Shown here piece after piece: positions 9,130 through 17,512 of a stretch of 64,000 bases of DNA (positions are counted from its first letter, which is position 1; each line of letters starts with the position of its first letter). The stretch comes from Glycomyces paridis (GTDB taxonomy: Bacteria; Actinomycetota; Actinomycetes; Mycobacteriales; Micromonosporaceae), in assembly GCF_004912155.1 (NCBI RefSeq), contig NZ_STGX01000011.1:1-64000 (forward strand), given 5' to 3'. The position numbers and the translations under genes were made by a program. The notes beneath the pieces are model-generated. The model saw only the letters and a program-made list of their open reading frames with translations, did not search any database and had not been told where the DNA came from.

Positions 9130-9135
9130 ATTGTA
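9130..9135 (-). promoter_or_regulatory. -10 box of the leuS leader transcript
   Basis: TACAAT on the minus strand lies seven bases before the leader ATG at 9122. No good -35 is seen 17-18 bases upstream. Confidence 0.6.
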
Positions 9136-9360
9136 CCGGAGCGCGCTTTCGGTGGCGCGCGACATGACGAGTGGGCGCGCACGGGTACGATGGCGAACAA
9201 GAGACAGTTACGGCGCACGGCGTTTCACGACGCGGCGTCCCGCGCATCCGGTACGCGGGGCCGGCGCCTCGCCGCACGGCGGTCCGCGGCGTCGTCCAGG
9301 CGCCGAGGCGGGTCTCGCCGCGGTGTCCCACCTCAAAAAAATTCGATCCCGGGAGGACCT

Positions 9361-10365
9361 TTGACCTTCGAGTCGTCCCCAGCTCAGCAGCCGCAGGGTC
9401 CGACGCCGCTCTCCCCTCAGGAGTTCAAGGCGACGGCCGAGGCGATCCTGACCAACGTCGAGTGGGTGATCGAGGGCAAGTCCCACACGATCAAGCTCGC
9501 GCTGGCGGTCATGCTGGCGGAGGGCCACCTGCTGCTGGAGGACGTTCCCGGTGTCGGGAAGACGCAGCTGGCGAAGGCGCTGGCCCGCTCGGTGGACTGC
9601 TCGGTGCGCCGCATCCAGTTCACACCGGACCTGCTGCCCTCCGACGTGACCGGCGTGAGCATCTTCGACCCCGAGAAGCGCGACTTCGTGTTCAAGCCCG
9701 GGGCGATCTTCGGCAACCTCATCCTCGGCGACGAGATCAACCGCGCGAGCCCCAAGACGCAGTCGGCGCTCCTGGAGTGCATGGAGGAACGCCAGGTCAC
9801 CGTCGACGGGAACACGTACAAGCTGCGCAGCCCGTTCATGGTCATCGCCACCCAGAACCCGGTGGAGATGGAGGGGACCTACCCGCTGCCGGAGGCGCAG
9901 CGCGACCGCTTCACCGCTCGCCTGGGCATCGGCTACCCGGACATGAAGGCCGAGCTGGAGCTGCTGGACCGGCGCGAGGAGTACAACCCGCTGGACGCGC
10001 TGCGGCCGGTGGCCGACGCGGAGATGATCGTGCGGATGATCGCCGCCGCCCGCGCGGTGCACCTGGCGCCCGAGCTCAAGCGGTACGTGGTGGAGCTGGT
10101 GACGGCGACACGCACGAACGCGCAGGTGCGCCTGGGCGCGAGCCCGCGCGCGACGCTCCAGCTGCTGCGGTGCACGCAGGTGCTCGCCGCGATGGACGGG
10201 CGCGACTTCGCGCTGCCCGACGACGTGCAGCAGCTGGCCGTCCCGGTCCTGGCGCACCGGCTCATCCCGACCGCCGAGACGACGATGGGCGGGGGCGACA
10301 CGAAGGCGATCGTCTCCGAGATCCTCAGGCACGTCCCGGTGGTGTCCCACCCGGGGAGGTTCTAG
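9361..10365 (+). CDS. MoxR-family AAA+ ATPase
   Basis: This 334-residue AAA+ chaperone has Walker A in DVPGVGKTQ (about residues 61-69) and Walker B in LILGDEINRA. The MoxR signature ALLECMEERQVT and the FATQNP-like sensor region IATQNPVEMEGTYPLPEAQRDRF follow. MoxR proteins are thought to help metal or cofactor insertion and assembly of partner proteins, usually encoded next to DUF58 and transglutaminase genes, as here. The TTG at 9361 is chosen for its GGGAGG ribosome site. An upstream in-frame ATG would add 80 low-complexity residues outside the family. The stop is two bases before the next gene. Confidence 0.9.
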   Translation: MTFESSPAQQPQGPTPLSPQEFKATAEAILTNVEWVIEGKSHTIKLALAVMLAEGHLLLEDVPGVGKTQLAKALARSVDCSVRRIQFTPDLLPSDVTGVSIFDPEKRDFVFKPGAIFGNLILGDEINRASPKTQSALLECMEERQVTVDGNTYKLRSPFMVIATQNPVEMEGTYPLPEAQRDRFTARLGIGYPDMKAELELLDRREEYNPLDALRPVADAEMIVRMIAAARAVHLAPELKRYVVELVTATRTNAQVRLGASPRATLQLLRCTQVLAAMDGRDFALPDDVQQLAVPVLAHRLIPTAETTMGGGDTKAIVSEILRHVPVVSHPGRF

Positions 10366-10367
10366 GC

Positions 10368-11612
10368 GTGGAGCTCACCGGACGCGGCAAGACGCTGCTG
10401 GCGGTGAGCGCGGTCGTCGGGCTCACCGCACTGGCGGTGGGCGAGGGCGACCTGCTGCGCGCCGCGCTCCTGGCCGCCGTCGCCCCGCTCGGCGGCCTGC
10501 TGATCCTGCGGTGGACCCGGCCCTCACTGGAGTCCAACCGGGTGCTGAACCCGCCGCAGGTCGAGGCCGGGCAGCCCACGCAGGTGCGCCTGGGCATCCA
10601 GAACATCGGCAGGCGGCGCCCGCCGGCGCTCATGCTGGAGGACCGCATCCCCTACCGGCTGGGCAACCGGCCGCGCCTGGTGCTGGAGCGCCTGGCCCCC
10701 GGGGCGAGGAGCGTCGTCAACTACACGATCACGCCCGGCACGAGGGGCGCCTACGAGCTGGGGCCGCTGACGGTGCGCACGGCCGACCCGTTCGGCCTGG
10801 CCGTCTCGGTGCAGGAGTTCCCGGTGACGACCGAACTGGTGGTGACCCCGCGCATCCAGCCTTTGACGAGCCTGCTGCTGCCGGGCGGCGCGGGGATGTC
10901 CTCAGGCGAGTCGGCCGCGCACGCGGTCGCGATCACCGGCAACGACGACATCGCCGTGCGCGAGTACCGGCACGGCGACGACATGCGCCGCGTCCACTGG
11001 AAGGCCAGCGCCCACCGCGGGCAGCTCATGGTGCGCCGCGAGGAGCAGCCGTGGGACAACAACGCGGCCGTCCTGCTGGACGTGCGGCGCGGGGCCCACC
11101 GCGGTGAACTGTCGAGCTTCGAGTGGATGGTGGACGCGGCCGCCTCGGCGACGGTGCGCCTCGCGCGCGACGGCATCGACCCGTGGCTCATCACCGCGCA
11201 CCGCGACTTCGAGTGCCGCCAAGGCGACTACAGCCAGGCGATGCGGTACCTCGCGACCGTCGCCGCCGCCCCCGAGGCGCCGATCGCGCACATGGTCGAG
11301 AAGGCGCAGCGGCCCCGGTCGGTGTCGGGCATCATCGCGCTGCTGGGCCACCTGACGCCGGAGGAGGCCGCGGCGCTGGGGCGCCTGGCGCGGCGCGGCG
11401 GGGCCTGCACGGCCCTGATCGTCGACCCCGTGCGGTGGATTCCGAAGGCCCCGACCGGCCGGGTCGACCCGCGCGAGCAGGCCTTCGCCGAGCAGCACCG
11501 GGCCGCGGTCCTGGCGCTGTCGAACGCGGGCTGGCAGGTGATCCCGGTCGTGGCCGGGACGGAGCTGCGCCGGGTGTGGACCCGCCTGGGCGCGTGGAGG
11601 ACCCTCGCATGA
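10368..11612 (+). CDS. DUF58 domain membrane protein
   Basis: The 414-residue protein has two N-terminal membrane segments (about residues 9-45). A beta-rich region follows, then the DUF58 core signature VREYRHGDDMRRVHWKAS about two thirds along. DUF58 proteins have a vWA-like fold and are standard partners of MoxR ATPases. The GTG at 10368 lies two bases after the moxR stop, with GGGGAGG upstream. Its TGA overlaps the ATG of the transglutaminase gene, so the three genes form one translationally coupled operon. The exact biochemical role is unknown; a part in envelope protein assembly is inferred from the family. Confidence 0.88.
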   Translation: MELTGRGKTLLAVSAVVGLTALAVGEGDLLRAALLAAVAPLGGLLILRWTRPSLESNRVLNPPQVEAGQPTQVRLGIQNIGRRRPPALMLEDRIPYRLGNRPRLVLERLAPGARSVVNYTITPGTRGAYELGPLTVRTADPFGLAVSVQEFPVTTELVVTPRIQPLTSLLLPGGAGMSSGESAAHAVAITGNDDIAVREYRHGDDMRRVHWKASAHRGQLMVRREEQPWDNNAAVLLDVRRGAHRGELSSFEWMVDAAASATVRLARDGIDPWLITAHRDFECRQGDYSQAMRYLATVAAAPEAPIAHMVEKAQRPRSVSGIIALLGHLTPEEAAALGRLARRGGACTALIVDPVRWIPKAPTGRVDPREQAFAEQHRAAVLALSNAGWQVIPVVAGTELRRVWTRLGAWRTLA

Positions 11613-13969
11613 GCGGACAGCGGCACGCCACCATGGTCGCGGCCGTCACCCTGGCCTTGACGCTGACGCCGCTCCTGGGCGTCTTCGACGGCCTGGGGTG
11701 GACGTTCCCGGTGCTCCTGGAGATCACCGTGATCGCCGTGACCGGCTCGCTCCTGCGCGGGGCGGGGCGCGGCCAGGGCCTCCAGACCCTCGCGATGCTC
11801 GGGGCGCTCCTGGTGGTGCTCACCGCGGGCTTCGGCGGCGGCACGGCGCTGCTGGTGATCATCCCGACGCCGGGCACGTTCGAGCACTGGTTCGAGCTCG
11901 TCGGCACGGGCGTGGCCGACATCGTCGTGAACGCCCCCCCGGTCGCCCCCGAGGGCGGCATCCTCTTCCTCACGATGGTCGGGGTCGGGATCGTCGCGGT
12001 CCTGCACGACATGTTCGTGGTCGGTCTGCGCACCCCGGCGCTCGCGGGCCTGACGCTGCTGACGATGTACCTGGTGCCGGTCTCGGTCGCCCCCGAGGCG
12101 ACCGCCTGGTTCTGGTTCATCCTCCCGGCCGTGGCGTACCTGTGGATCCTCGCCGACGACAACCTGCGGCGCGTCTCGGCGTTCGGGCACCGGTTCACCG
12201 GGACCGGGCAGCTGGTCGGGCAGGGCTTCCCGTCGCCGATGGCGCGGTCGGCGCGCTGGTCGGCGACGGCGTTCGTGACGGCGACGCTGGTGGTGCTGGC
12301 CGTGATCCCGGTGGACACGGACGGCCTGGTCGACCGGGTCGCCAGCGACTTCGGCGGCGGCGAGAACTACGGGCTCGGCGACGTCAACCCCTGGGCGCAG
12401 CTGTCGGGTTCGCTCAACCGCCCCGAGGCGGTCGACGTCCTGCGGGTCACCACGACCGACCCGAGTCCGCGCTACCTGCGGATGCACGTCCTCGACGAGC
12501 TGACGAACGACGGGTTCGGGCCTAACGAGTACGACGGCGAGGAGGACCTCGACGAGCTTCCCGGCGCCGGCGGCGAGGAGGAGTACGAGGCCGTCATCGA
12601 GAACCTCCAGCTGGAGGCCCCGGTCGTGCCCGTCTACGGCAGGCCCACGGACATCGACATCGACGGGGACTGGAACGTCGACGCCGACACCGACGTCATC
12701 GTCGGCGACGGCTCCGACATGGGCGACGTCGACTCCTACACCGTCACCTACACCGACGCGACGCCCGAGACCGCCGTGCTCGCCGCCTCCGGCGGCATGG
12801 ACCCCGACGATCCGCGGTGGGCGGCCAACACCGACCACCCCGACGTCCCCGACCTGGTCGAGACGGTGGACGGCGTGGTCTCCGGCGCCGACTCGGTGCA
12901 CGAGAAGGTCATGGCCGTCCTCGACTTCCTGTCGGTGGAGAACGGGTTCCGCTACTCGCTCCAGACCGCCGACGCGGGCTCGGACGAGGCCATCCTGGAC
13001 TTCCTGGAGACCCGGGCCGGGTACTGCCAGCAGTACGCGGCCGCGATGGCGTGGATGCTCCGCGAGGCCGACGTGGCCGCCCGCGTGGTCATCGGCATGT
13101 CGCAGGGCAGCAGGGACGGCGACTCGTGGGTGCTGACGAGCCACGACTACCACGCGTGGGTCGAGGTCTACTACGACGGCCCCGGCTGGGTCACCTTCGA
13201 CCCGACGCCCGCGGCGGGCGTGGCCGGCTCGGTGTCGTTCCCGTGGGCGGCCGAGCCCGCCGAACCGGTGGAGCAGCCGACCGACGAGACCGGCGCGACC
13301 GTCGAGCCCACCGAGGCCCCCTCGGAGGCCGACCCGTCGGCCGACGGCGCGAGCCCGCCGGCCGAGGGCGAGCCGACCGACGGCCCGACCGCGGCGGCCG
13401 CCGACGGCACCGGCGCCTCGGGGTCGACGTTCAACCCGGCCTGGCTGGCCCTGCTGCTCCTGCTCGCGGTGCCGTTCATGCCGGCGCTGTGGCGCGGTGG
13501 CATACGCCGCTCCCGGCTCGACCGAGGGCACCTGAACGCACAGTCGGCGTGGGCCGAGGCGACCGACCTGGCCGCCGACTACGGGGTGGTCCTGTCGGAC
13601 TCGCTCACGCCCAGGCAGGCCGGCGGCGTGCTCGCGCAGGCCGCCCCCGGCGCCCGCGCGGCGGCCACCGCGCTCGGCTCGGCGCTCGCGCAGGACCGCT
13701 ACTCCCCCAGGGACGCGCCCACCGAAGGGCTCGGCGACGCCGTCGAGGACCTGCGTACCGAACTCCACCGCCTCGCCGAGCCGCGGCAGCGGCTGCGGGC
13801 GCGGTTCTGGCCCGCGTCCCTGGCGGCGAAGTTCGCCCCCAGGCCGGTCGAGGGCGGGTCGGCGTTCGCACGCGGCTCCGCGAAGGCCTCGGCCACAATG
13901 CGGTCGGCGATGCGGCGGAAGCGACGTTCGAACAACCGCGGGGGCGGATCTGTCACAGGCCGCCCATAG
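11609..13969 (+). CDS. TgpA-type membrane transglutaminase-like protein
   Basis: The protein has 786 residues. About six hydrophobic segments occupy residues 1-200 with another near 235, followed by an acidic extracytoplasmic region. A transglutaminase-like cysteine protease fold carries a complete triad: Cys473 (YCQQYA), His515 (YHAWVEV) and Asp531 (TFDPTP). A long Pro/Glu/Ala-rich linker is followed by one membrane helix near residue 615, then a cytoplasmic DUF4129-like tail. The order matches TgpA/DUF3488 proteins that accompany MoxR and DUF58. The start overlaps the DUF58 stop (ATGA). The substrate is unknown. The intact triad argues for catalysis at the outer face of the membrane. Confidence 0.9.
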   Translation: MSGQRHATMVAAVTLALTLTPLLGVFDGLGWTFPVLLEITVIAVTGSLLRGAGRGQGLQTLAMLGALLVVLTAGFGGGTALLVIIPTPGTFEHWFELVGTGVADIVVNAPPVAPEGGILFLTMVGVGIVAVLHDMFVVGLRTPALAGLTLLTMYLVPVSVAPEATAWFWFILPAVAYLWILADDNLRRVSAFGHRFTGTGQLVGQGFPSPMARSARWSATAFVTATLVVLAVIPVDTDGLVDRVASDFGGGENYGLGDVNPWAQLSGSLNRPEAVDVLRVTTTDPSPRYLRMHVLDELTNDGFGPNEYDGEEDLDELPGAGGEEEYEAVIENLQLEAPVVPVYGRPTDIDIDGDWNVDADTDVIVGDGSDMGDVDSYTVTYTDATPETAVLAASGGMDPDDPRWAANTDHPDVPDLVETVDGVVSGADSVHEKVMAVLDFLSVENGFRYSLQTADAGSDEAILDFLETRAGYCQQYAAAMAWMLREADVAARVVIGMSQGSRDGDSWVLTSHDYHAWVEVYYDGPGWVTFDPTPAAGVAGSVSFPWAAEPAEPVEQPTDETGATVEPTEAPSEADPSADGASPPAEGEPTDGPTAAAADGTGASGSTFNPAWLALLLLLAVPFMPALWRGGIRRSRLDRGHLNAQSAWAEATDLAADYGVVLSDSLTPRQAGGVLAQAAPGARAAATALGSALAQDRYSPRDAPTEGLGDAVEDLRTELHRLAEPRQRLRARFWPASLAAKFAPRPVEGGSAFARGSAKASATMRSAMRRKRRSNNRGGGSVTGRP

Positions 13970-13979
13970 AGTTGCCGAC

Positions 13980-15764
13980 ATGTTTGGAAGCGGTGCGGTC
14001 GGCGGCGGTGCGGCCCGAGCGGTCGGGGACGGGACGGCGTTCACGCAGCCGACCCTCGACAGCCTCGGGACGCCACTGTCCGAAGTGACGTTCTGCGTGG
14101 TCGACCTGGAGACCACCGGTCTGGCCGCCGACGCGTGCGGCATCACCGAGATCGGCGCGGTCAAGGTCAAAGGCGGCGAGGTCCTCGGCGAGTTCGGGAC
14201 CCTCGTCAACCCCGGCGAGTCGATCGACCCGCGGGTGACGCGCCTGACCGGCATCACCGACGCGATGGTCGCCGACGCGCCGGGCATCGAATCGGTCCTG
14301 CCCGCGTTCCTGGAGTTCGCCCGCGGCGCCACGCTCGTGGCCCACAACGCCGGCTTCGACATCGGGTTCCTGCGCCACGCCTGCGAACTCACCGACACCC
14401 GCTGGCCCCGGCCGCCGGTGATCGACACGGTGGTCCTGGCGCGGCGGCTCACCGAGAAGAGCGAGGTCCCCAACCGGCGCCTGGGCACGCTCGCGCGGCT
14501 CTTCGGCTCCCCGGTGACCCCGAACCACCGCGCGCTCGACGACGCGCGCGCCACCGTCACGGTCCTCCACGGCCTCATCGAGCGCGCCGGCGGGCACGGC
14601 GTCGTCACCGACGCCGAACTCGTCGAGTTCTGCCGCGCCATCCCCTCCGAGCTCCAGCGGCGCAAGCGCCACCTCGCCGACGGCCTGCCGCACTCCCCCG
14701 GCGTGTACATCTTCCGCGACGCCGACGACCGGGCGCTCTACATCGGCGTCTCGGTCGACGTGGCCGCGCGGGTGCGCAGCTACTTCTCGGCCGCCGAGCA
14801 GCGCCGCCGCCTGCGCGACATGCTCGCCTCGGCCGAGCGCGTCGAGGTGATCGAGTGCGCGCACCGGCTGGAGGCGGGCGTGGCCGAGCTGCGGCTCATC
14901 TCCGGCGGCAAGCCGCCCTACAACCGGGCCGCGAAGTTCCCCGAGCACCGCAGCTGGGTGCGCCTCACCGACGAGCCGTACCCGCGCCTCCAGGTCTCCC
15001 GCAAGCCCCCCGAGCCCGGCGCGCCGCGCCTCGGCCCGACCTCGGGCACCACCGCCCAGGCCGCGATCGGCGCGATCGAGGCGGCCCTGCCGATCCGCTC
15101 GTGCCGCACCCGCCTGTCGGTCTCGCGCCTGTCGCCCTCGTGCGTGCTCGGCGAGATCGGCAAGTGCGCCGAACCGTGCCGCCACACCGTCACCGTCGAG
15201 GAGTACGCGGCCATCGCCGAACGCGCGGCCCGCGCGATGGACGGCGACCCCGCCCCCGTCGCCGAGGCCGTCGCCGAGCGGCTCGCGGAGCTGTCGGAGG
15301 CCGAGCGGTTCGAGGCCGCCGCCGAACGCCGCGACGAGCTCGGCGCCTACCTCGCGCTCGCGGCCGCGTCCCACCGCGTCAGGGACCTCGTGGCGGCCGG
15401 CGAGATCGTGGGGGCCGGTCGGGCCAAGGGCGGCGGCTGGGAGGTCGCGGTGATCCGCTACGGCCTGCTCGCCGGGGCCGTGAAGACCCCGCCCCGCGCC
15501 GACCCGATGCCGTACATCGCGCGCCTGCGCGCCACCGCCCGCGCCGTCGACCCGGTCCCCGACGCCGCCGACGCCGCCCACGCGGCCGAGACCCGCCTCC
15601 TCCTCGAATGGCTCGCCCGCCCCGACGTCCGCATCGTCATGACCGAGCACCCCTGGGCCAGCCGCCTCGACGGCGCCGAACGCTGGGACGGCACCGTCCC
15701 CCACGACCCGTCCCCCTGGCGCCGCGACAAAGGCGAACGCTTACCACATACTGGGACGTTGTAG
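13980..15764 (+). CDS. DEDDh exonuclease fused to a UvrC-like GIY-YIG domain
   Basis: The protein has 594 residues. The N-terminal DnaQ-like 3'-5' exonuclease (about residues 35-205) shows ExoI DLETTG (Asp42, Glu44), ExoII AHNAGFDIGFL and ExoIII NHRALDDA. A GIY-YIG nuclease domain follows (about 240-320; GVYIF then LYIG), and the rest resembles the middle of UvrC. This fusion is widespread in actinobacteria and is thought to act in DNA repair; its substrate is not established. Oddity: the coding frame ends in KGERLPHTGTL, with a rare TTA codon. At that point a TTAC tetranucleotide and an IS605-type left end begin, so the native C-terminus is probably replaced by a few insertion-derived residues. 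Confidence 0.88.
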   Translation: MFGSGAVGGGAARAVGDGTAFTQPTLDSLGTPLSEVTFCVVDLETTGLAADACGITEIGAVKVKGGEVLGEFGTLVNPGESIDPRVTRLTGITDAMVADAPGIESVLPAFLEFARGATLVAHNAGFDIGFLRHACELTDTRWPRPPVIDTVVLARRLTEKSEVPNRRLGTLARLFGSPVTPNHRALDDARATVTVLHGLIERAGGHGVVTDAELVEFCRAIPSELQRRKRHLADGLPHSPGVYIFRDADDRALYIGVSVDVAARVRSYFSAAEQRRRLRDMLASAERVEVIECAHRLEAGVAELRLISGGKPPYNRAAKFPEHRSWVRLTDEPYPRLQVSRKPPEPGAPRLGPTSGTTAQAAIGAIEAALPIRSCRTRLSVSRLSPSCVLGEIGKCAEPCRHTVTVEEYAAIAERAARAMDGDPAPVAEAVAERLAELSEAERFEAAAERRDELGAYLALAAASHRVRDLVAAGEIVGAGRAKGGGWEVAVIRYGLLAGAVKTPPRADPMPYIARLRATARAVDPVPDAADAAHAAETRLLLEWLARPDVRIVMTEHPWASRLDGAERWDGTVPHDPSPWRRDKGERLPHTGTL

Positions 15765-15783
15765 CGAACGCTCCGCTGTCCCA
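15752..15783 (+). repeat. left-end subterminal hairpin of the IS605-type element
   Basis: TGGGAC (15752-15757) pairs with GTCCCA (15778-15783). The interior contains a second small palindrome, AGCGAACGCT (15763-15772). It lies 7 bases inside the putative TTAC junction, in the non-coding 328-base stretch between the nuclease gene and tnpB. Confidence 0.4.
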
Positions 15784-16092
15784 ACCACACCCACCGTGCC
15801 ATCACCTGAGGCCGGCGCAACCCGGCGAATTGGACGTGAGTCGTCTCGCATCCATCTGTGACGCTTGAGCTTTCCACTGCAGGGCTCGCGCGAGTACTGT
15901 GTGCCATCCGCCGATGGCAGCGACCCCGCCGAAATCCGACAGTGTCTAGTGTCGATTCTCTCCAAGAATCGTTGTACAACTAGAATGCGGTCAACTTCGG
16001 ATGCGGAGGAGCCTCAACACCTTGATGCCGTATCCGACGCCCCGACATCGTTACCTGAGTGCTGTTTCGAAACCCTCCGCCGGGAGCATCGA

Positions 16093-17499
16093 GTGAAGGT
16101 CACCCGAATCGCCTACTCCAGAAGCCTGAACCGCGGCAAGTACGTCCAGCTCGCCGAACAGGCTCAGCGGCTTGGTGCTGTTCGTTCAAAGGTCTGGCGC
16201 GAGTACGGCTCGATCCGGGGAGTCGGCATCCGCGACCGGCAGATTCGCGACCAGTGGATGTCGGACGGCACCGCCGCAGCGTTCGGCCTTCCGGCCAATG
16301 CGTGGAAGGAAACGCTCCGCGACTCGGTAGCCGATGTAGCCGCCAGCCGCGAAGCGGCAAAGGTCACGGTTCGCAAAGCGATTCACCATCGCACCGGTGA
16401 CCTGGGCGAGCGGAAGAGGCTCTACACCGCGCTCAAACACGACAGCTGGGTATCCGACACCTACCTGCGGCGCCTGATGCGACGACACTGGAAGCGCTCG
16501 AGCAGCCGTGTCGCAAATCAGATCGTGGTTCGATCGGACGCCTACAGGGCGTTCCAACTCGCCGAGAACGGCGACATCTGGCTGTCGGTTCCCGGGCTCG
16601 AGCGGCGTCAGACCGTAAAGATCCCGTTGAACACCACTGCCGCCCCGAGCGGGACTCTCCGGTTGATCCTGCGGTTTGACCGGGTTGAGGTGCACTACCA
16701 AGTCGAAGCTACCGAGCTTGCGACTTCCAAGCGCCCCTGTGGGGTGGGAACGATCGGTGTCGACAAGGGCTACAGCGAAGTGCTCACGGACTCCGAAGGG
16801 GTCCGCCACGGCGTCCGCCTTGGTGAACTGCTGTCGAGCGAATCCGACCATCGCAAGGCCAAAAATGCGCGACGCGCCAAGCTCCGTGCCGTGGCCGCCA
16901 AGGCCCGCGAACTGGGAGACTGCGCGAAAGCCGATCGGATCGGGCGCAACAACCTCGGCACTGTCAAACACGACCGTCGAAAGCTCCGATTCGAACGGCA
17001 GGTGCGCACCGAGACCTTCACTGCAGTCCACCGCGTGGTCGACAAAGCGAGCCATATCGTCGTCGAAGACCTCGCACGTACTTTCCTTTCACGAAGGCGT
17101 TTGGGAAAGAACACCAATCGCCGCCTCGCAGCCTGGACCAAAGGCGTCACAGCCGAGGCGATCGCCAACGTGTCGGAGCGCAGAGGTTCTGCGCTCACCT
17201 TGGTCAACGCCGCCTATACCTCGCAAGTCGCCCCCTGCTGCAACGTCCTCGGACACCGCTCAGGGGACCGGCTTGACTGCACTCGCTGCAGGGCGGTATG
17301 GCAGGCGGACCATGCGGCCGCGATCAACGTTCTGAGGAGAAACGCCGACCCCGACATCGGCTTGTGGACCCCGCCTCCGCGGGTGAAGCAAATCCTCCAG
17401 CAACGAGATCGCCATCGGACCAGACTGCCGGTCCAGGACCCCAGCACCCTGGTGCGGGGAGCGAATCATCCAATCCAGGCCACCGCGCCCGGGAGATAG
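16093..17499 (+). CDS. tnpB: TnpB, RNA-guided nuclease of an IS605-family element
   Basis: This is a 468-residue OrfB/TnpB protein. The RuvC-like catalytic residues are seen in IGVDKG (Asp, motif I), IVVEDLA (Glu, motif II) and QADHAAAINVL (Asp, motif III). The zinc ribbon before motif III is irregular: the first half has adjacent Cys in VAPCCN instead of CxxC, while the second half CTRC is intact. The GTG at 16093 is chosen for its GGGAG site six bases upstream and because family proteins start near the basic VKVTRIAYS segment. The frame is open further upstream but without similarity. GC content is lower than the host. No TnpA accompanies it, so movement would need TnpA in trans. Confidence 0.85.
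   Translation: MKVTRIAYSRSLNRGKYVQLAEQAQRLGAVRSKVWREYGSIRGVGIRDRQIRDQWMSDGTAAAFGLPANAWKETLRDSVADVAASREAAKVTVRKAIHHRTGDLGERKRLYTALKHDSWVSDTYLRRLMRRHWKRSSSRVANQIVVRSDAYRAFQLAENGDIWLSVPGLERRQTVKIPLNTTAAPSGTLRLILRFDRVEVHYQVEATELATSKRPCGVGTIGVDKGYSEVLTDSEGVRHGVRLGELLSSESDHRKAKNARRAKLRAVAAKARELGDCAKADRIGRNNLGTVKHDRRKLRFERQVRTETFTAVHRVVDKASHIVVEDLARTFLSRRRLGKNTNRRLAAWTKGVTAEAIANVSERRGSALTLVNAAYTSQVAPCCNVLGHRSGDRLDCTRCRAVWQADHAAAINVLRRNADPDIGLWTPPPRVKQILQQRDRHRTRLPVQDPSTLVRGANHPIQATAPGR
17439..17459 (+). ncRNA. right-end hairpin, candidate omega-RNA scaffold
   Basis: CCCC-a-GCACC-ct-GGTGC-GGGG is a near-perfect hairpin at the very 3' end of tnpB. In IS605 TnpB systems the guide (omega) RNA is transcribed across the tnpB 3' end and right end and carries such hairpins. 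The guide would start just past the right end, near 17500. Location and hairpin are direct; RNA function is inferred. Confidence 0.35.
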
Positions 17500-17512
17500 G
17501 AAGCAGGCTTTC

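Larger units (their letters stand above)
15741..17512 (+). mobile_element. IS605-type element with TnpB only (approximate ends)
   Basis: The segment has visibly lower GC and different codon use from both flanks. It holds one gene, a TnpB nuclease, and no TnpA. The left boundary is placed at the TTAC at 15741-15744, the type of tetranucleotide used as target by IS200/IS605 elements. A subterminal hairpin (15752-15783) follows. The right boundary is placed between the tnpB stop (17499) and the rel start (17513). There are no terminal inverted repeats and no target duplication, as expected for the family. The boundaries are inferred. Confidence 0.6.

Noticed and set aside
11228-14710. 1,160-codon antisense frame over the transglutaminase and nuclease genes
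   Set aside because: It is a shadow of third-position GC; composition is Arg/Ala/Gly-rich with no domain, and the opposite strand encodes clear proteins.
15733-15772. Direct repeat GCGAACGCT (15733 and 15764) as target-site duplication
   Set aside because: The copies are 31 bases apart on one side of the element, and IS605-type elements make no duplication. The second copy lies in the hairpin.
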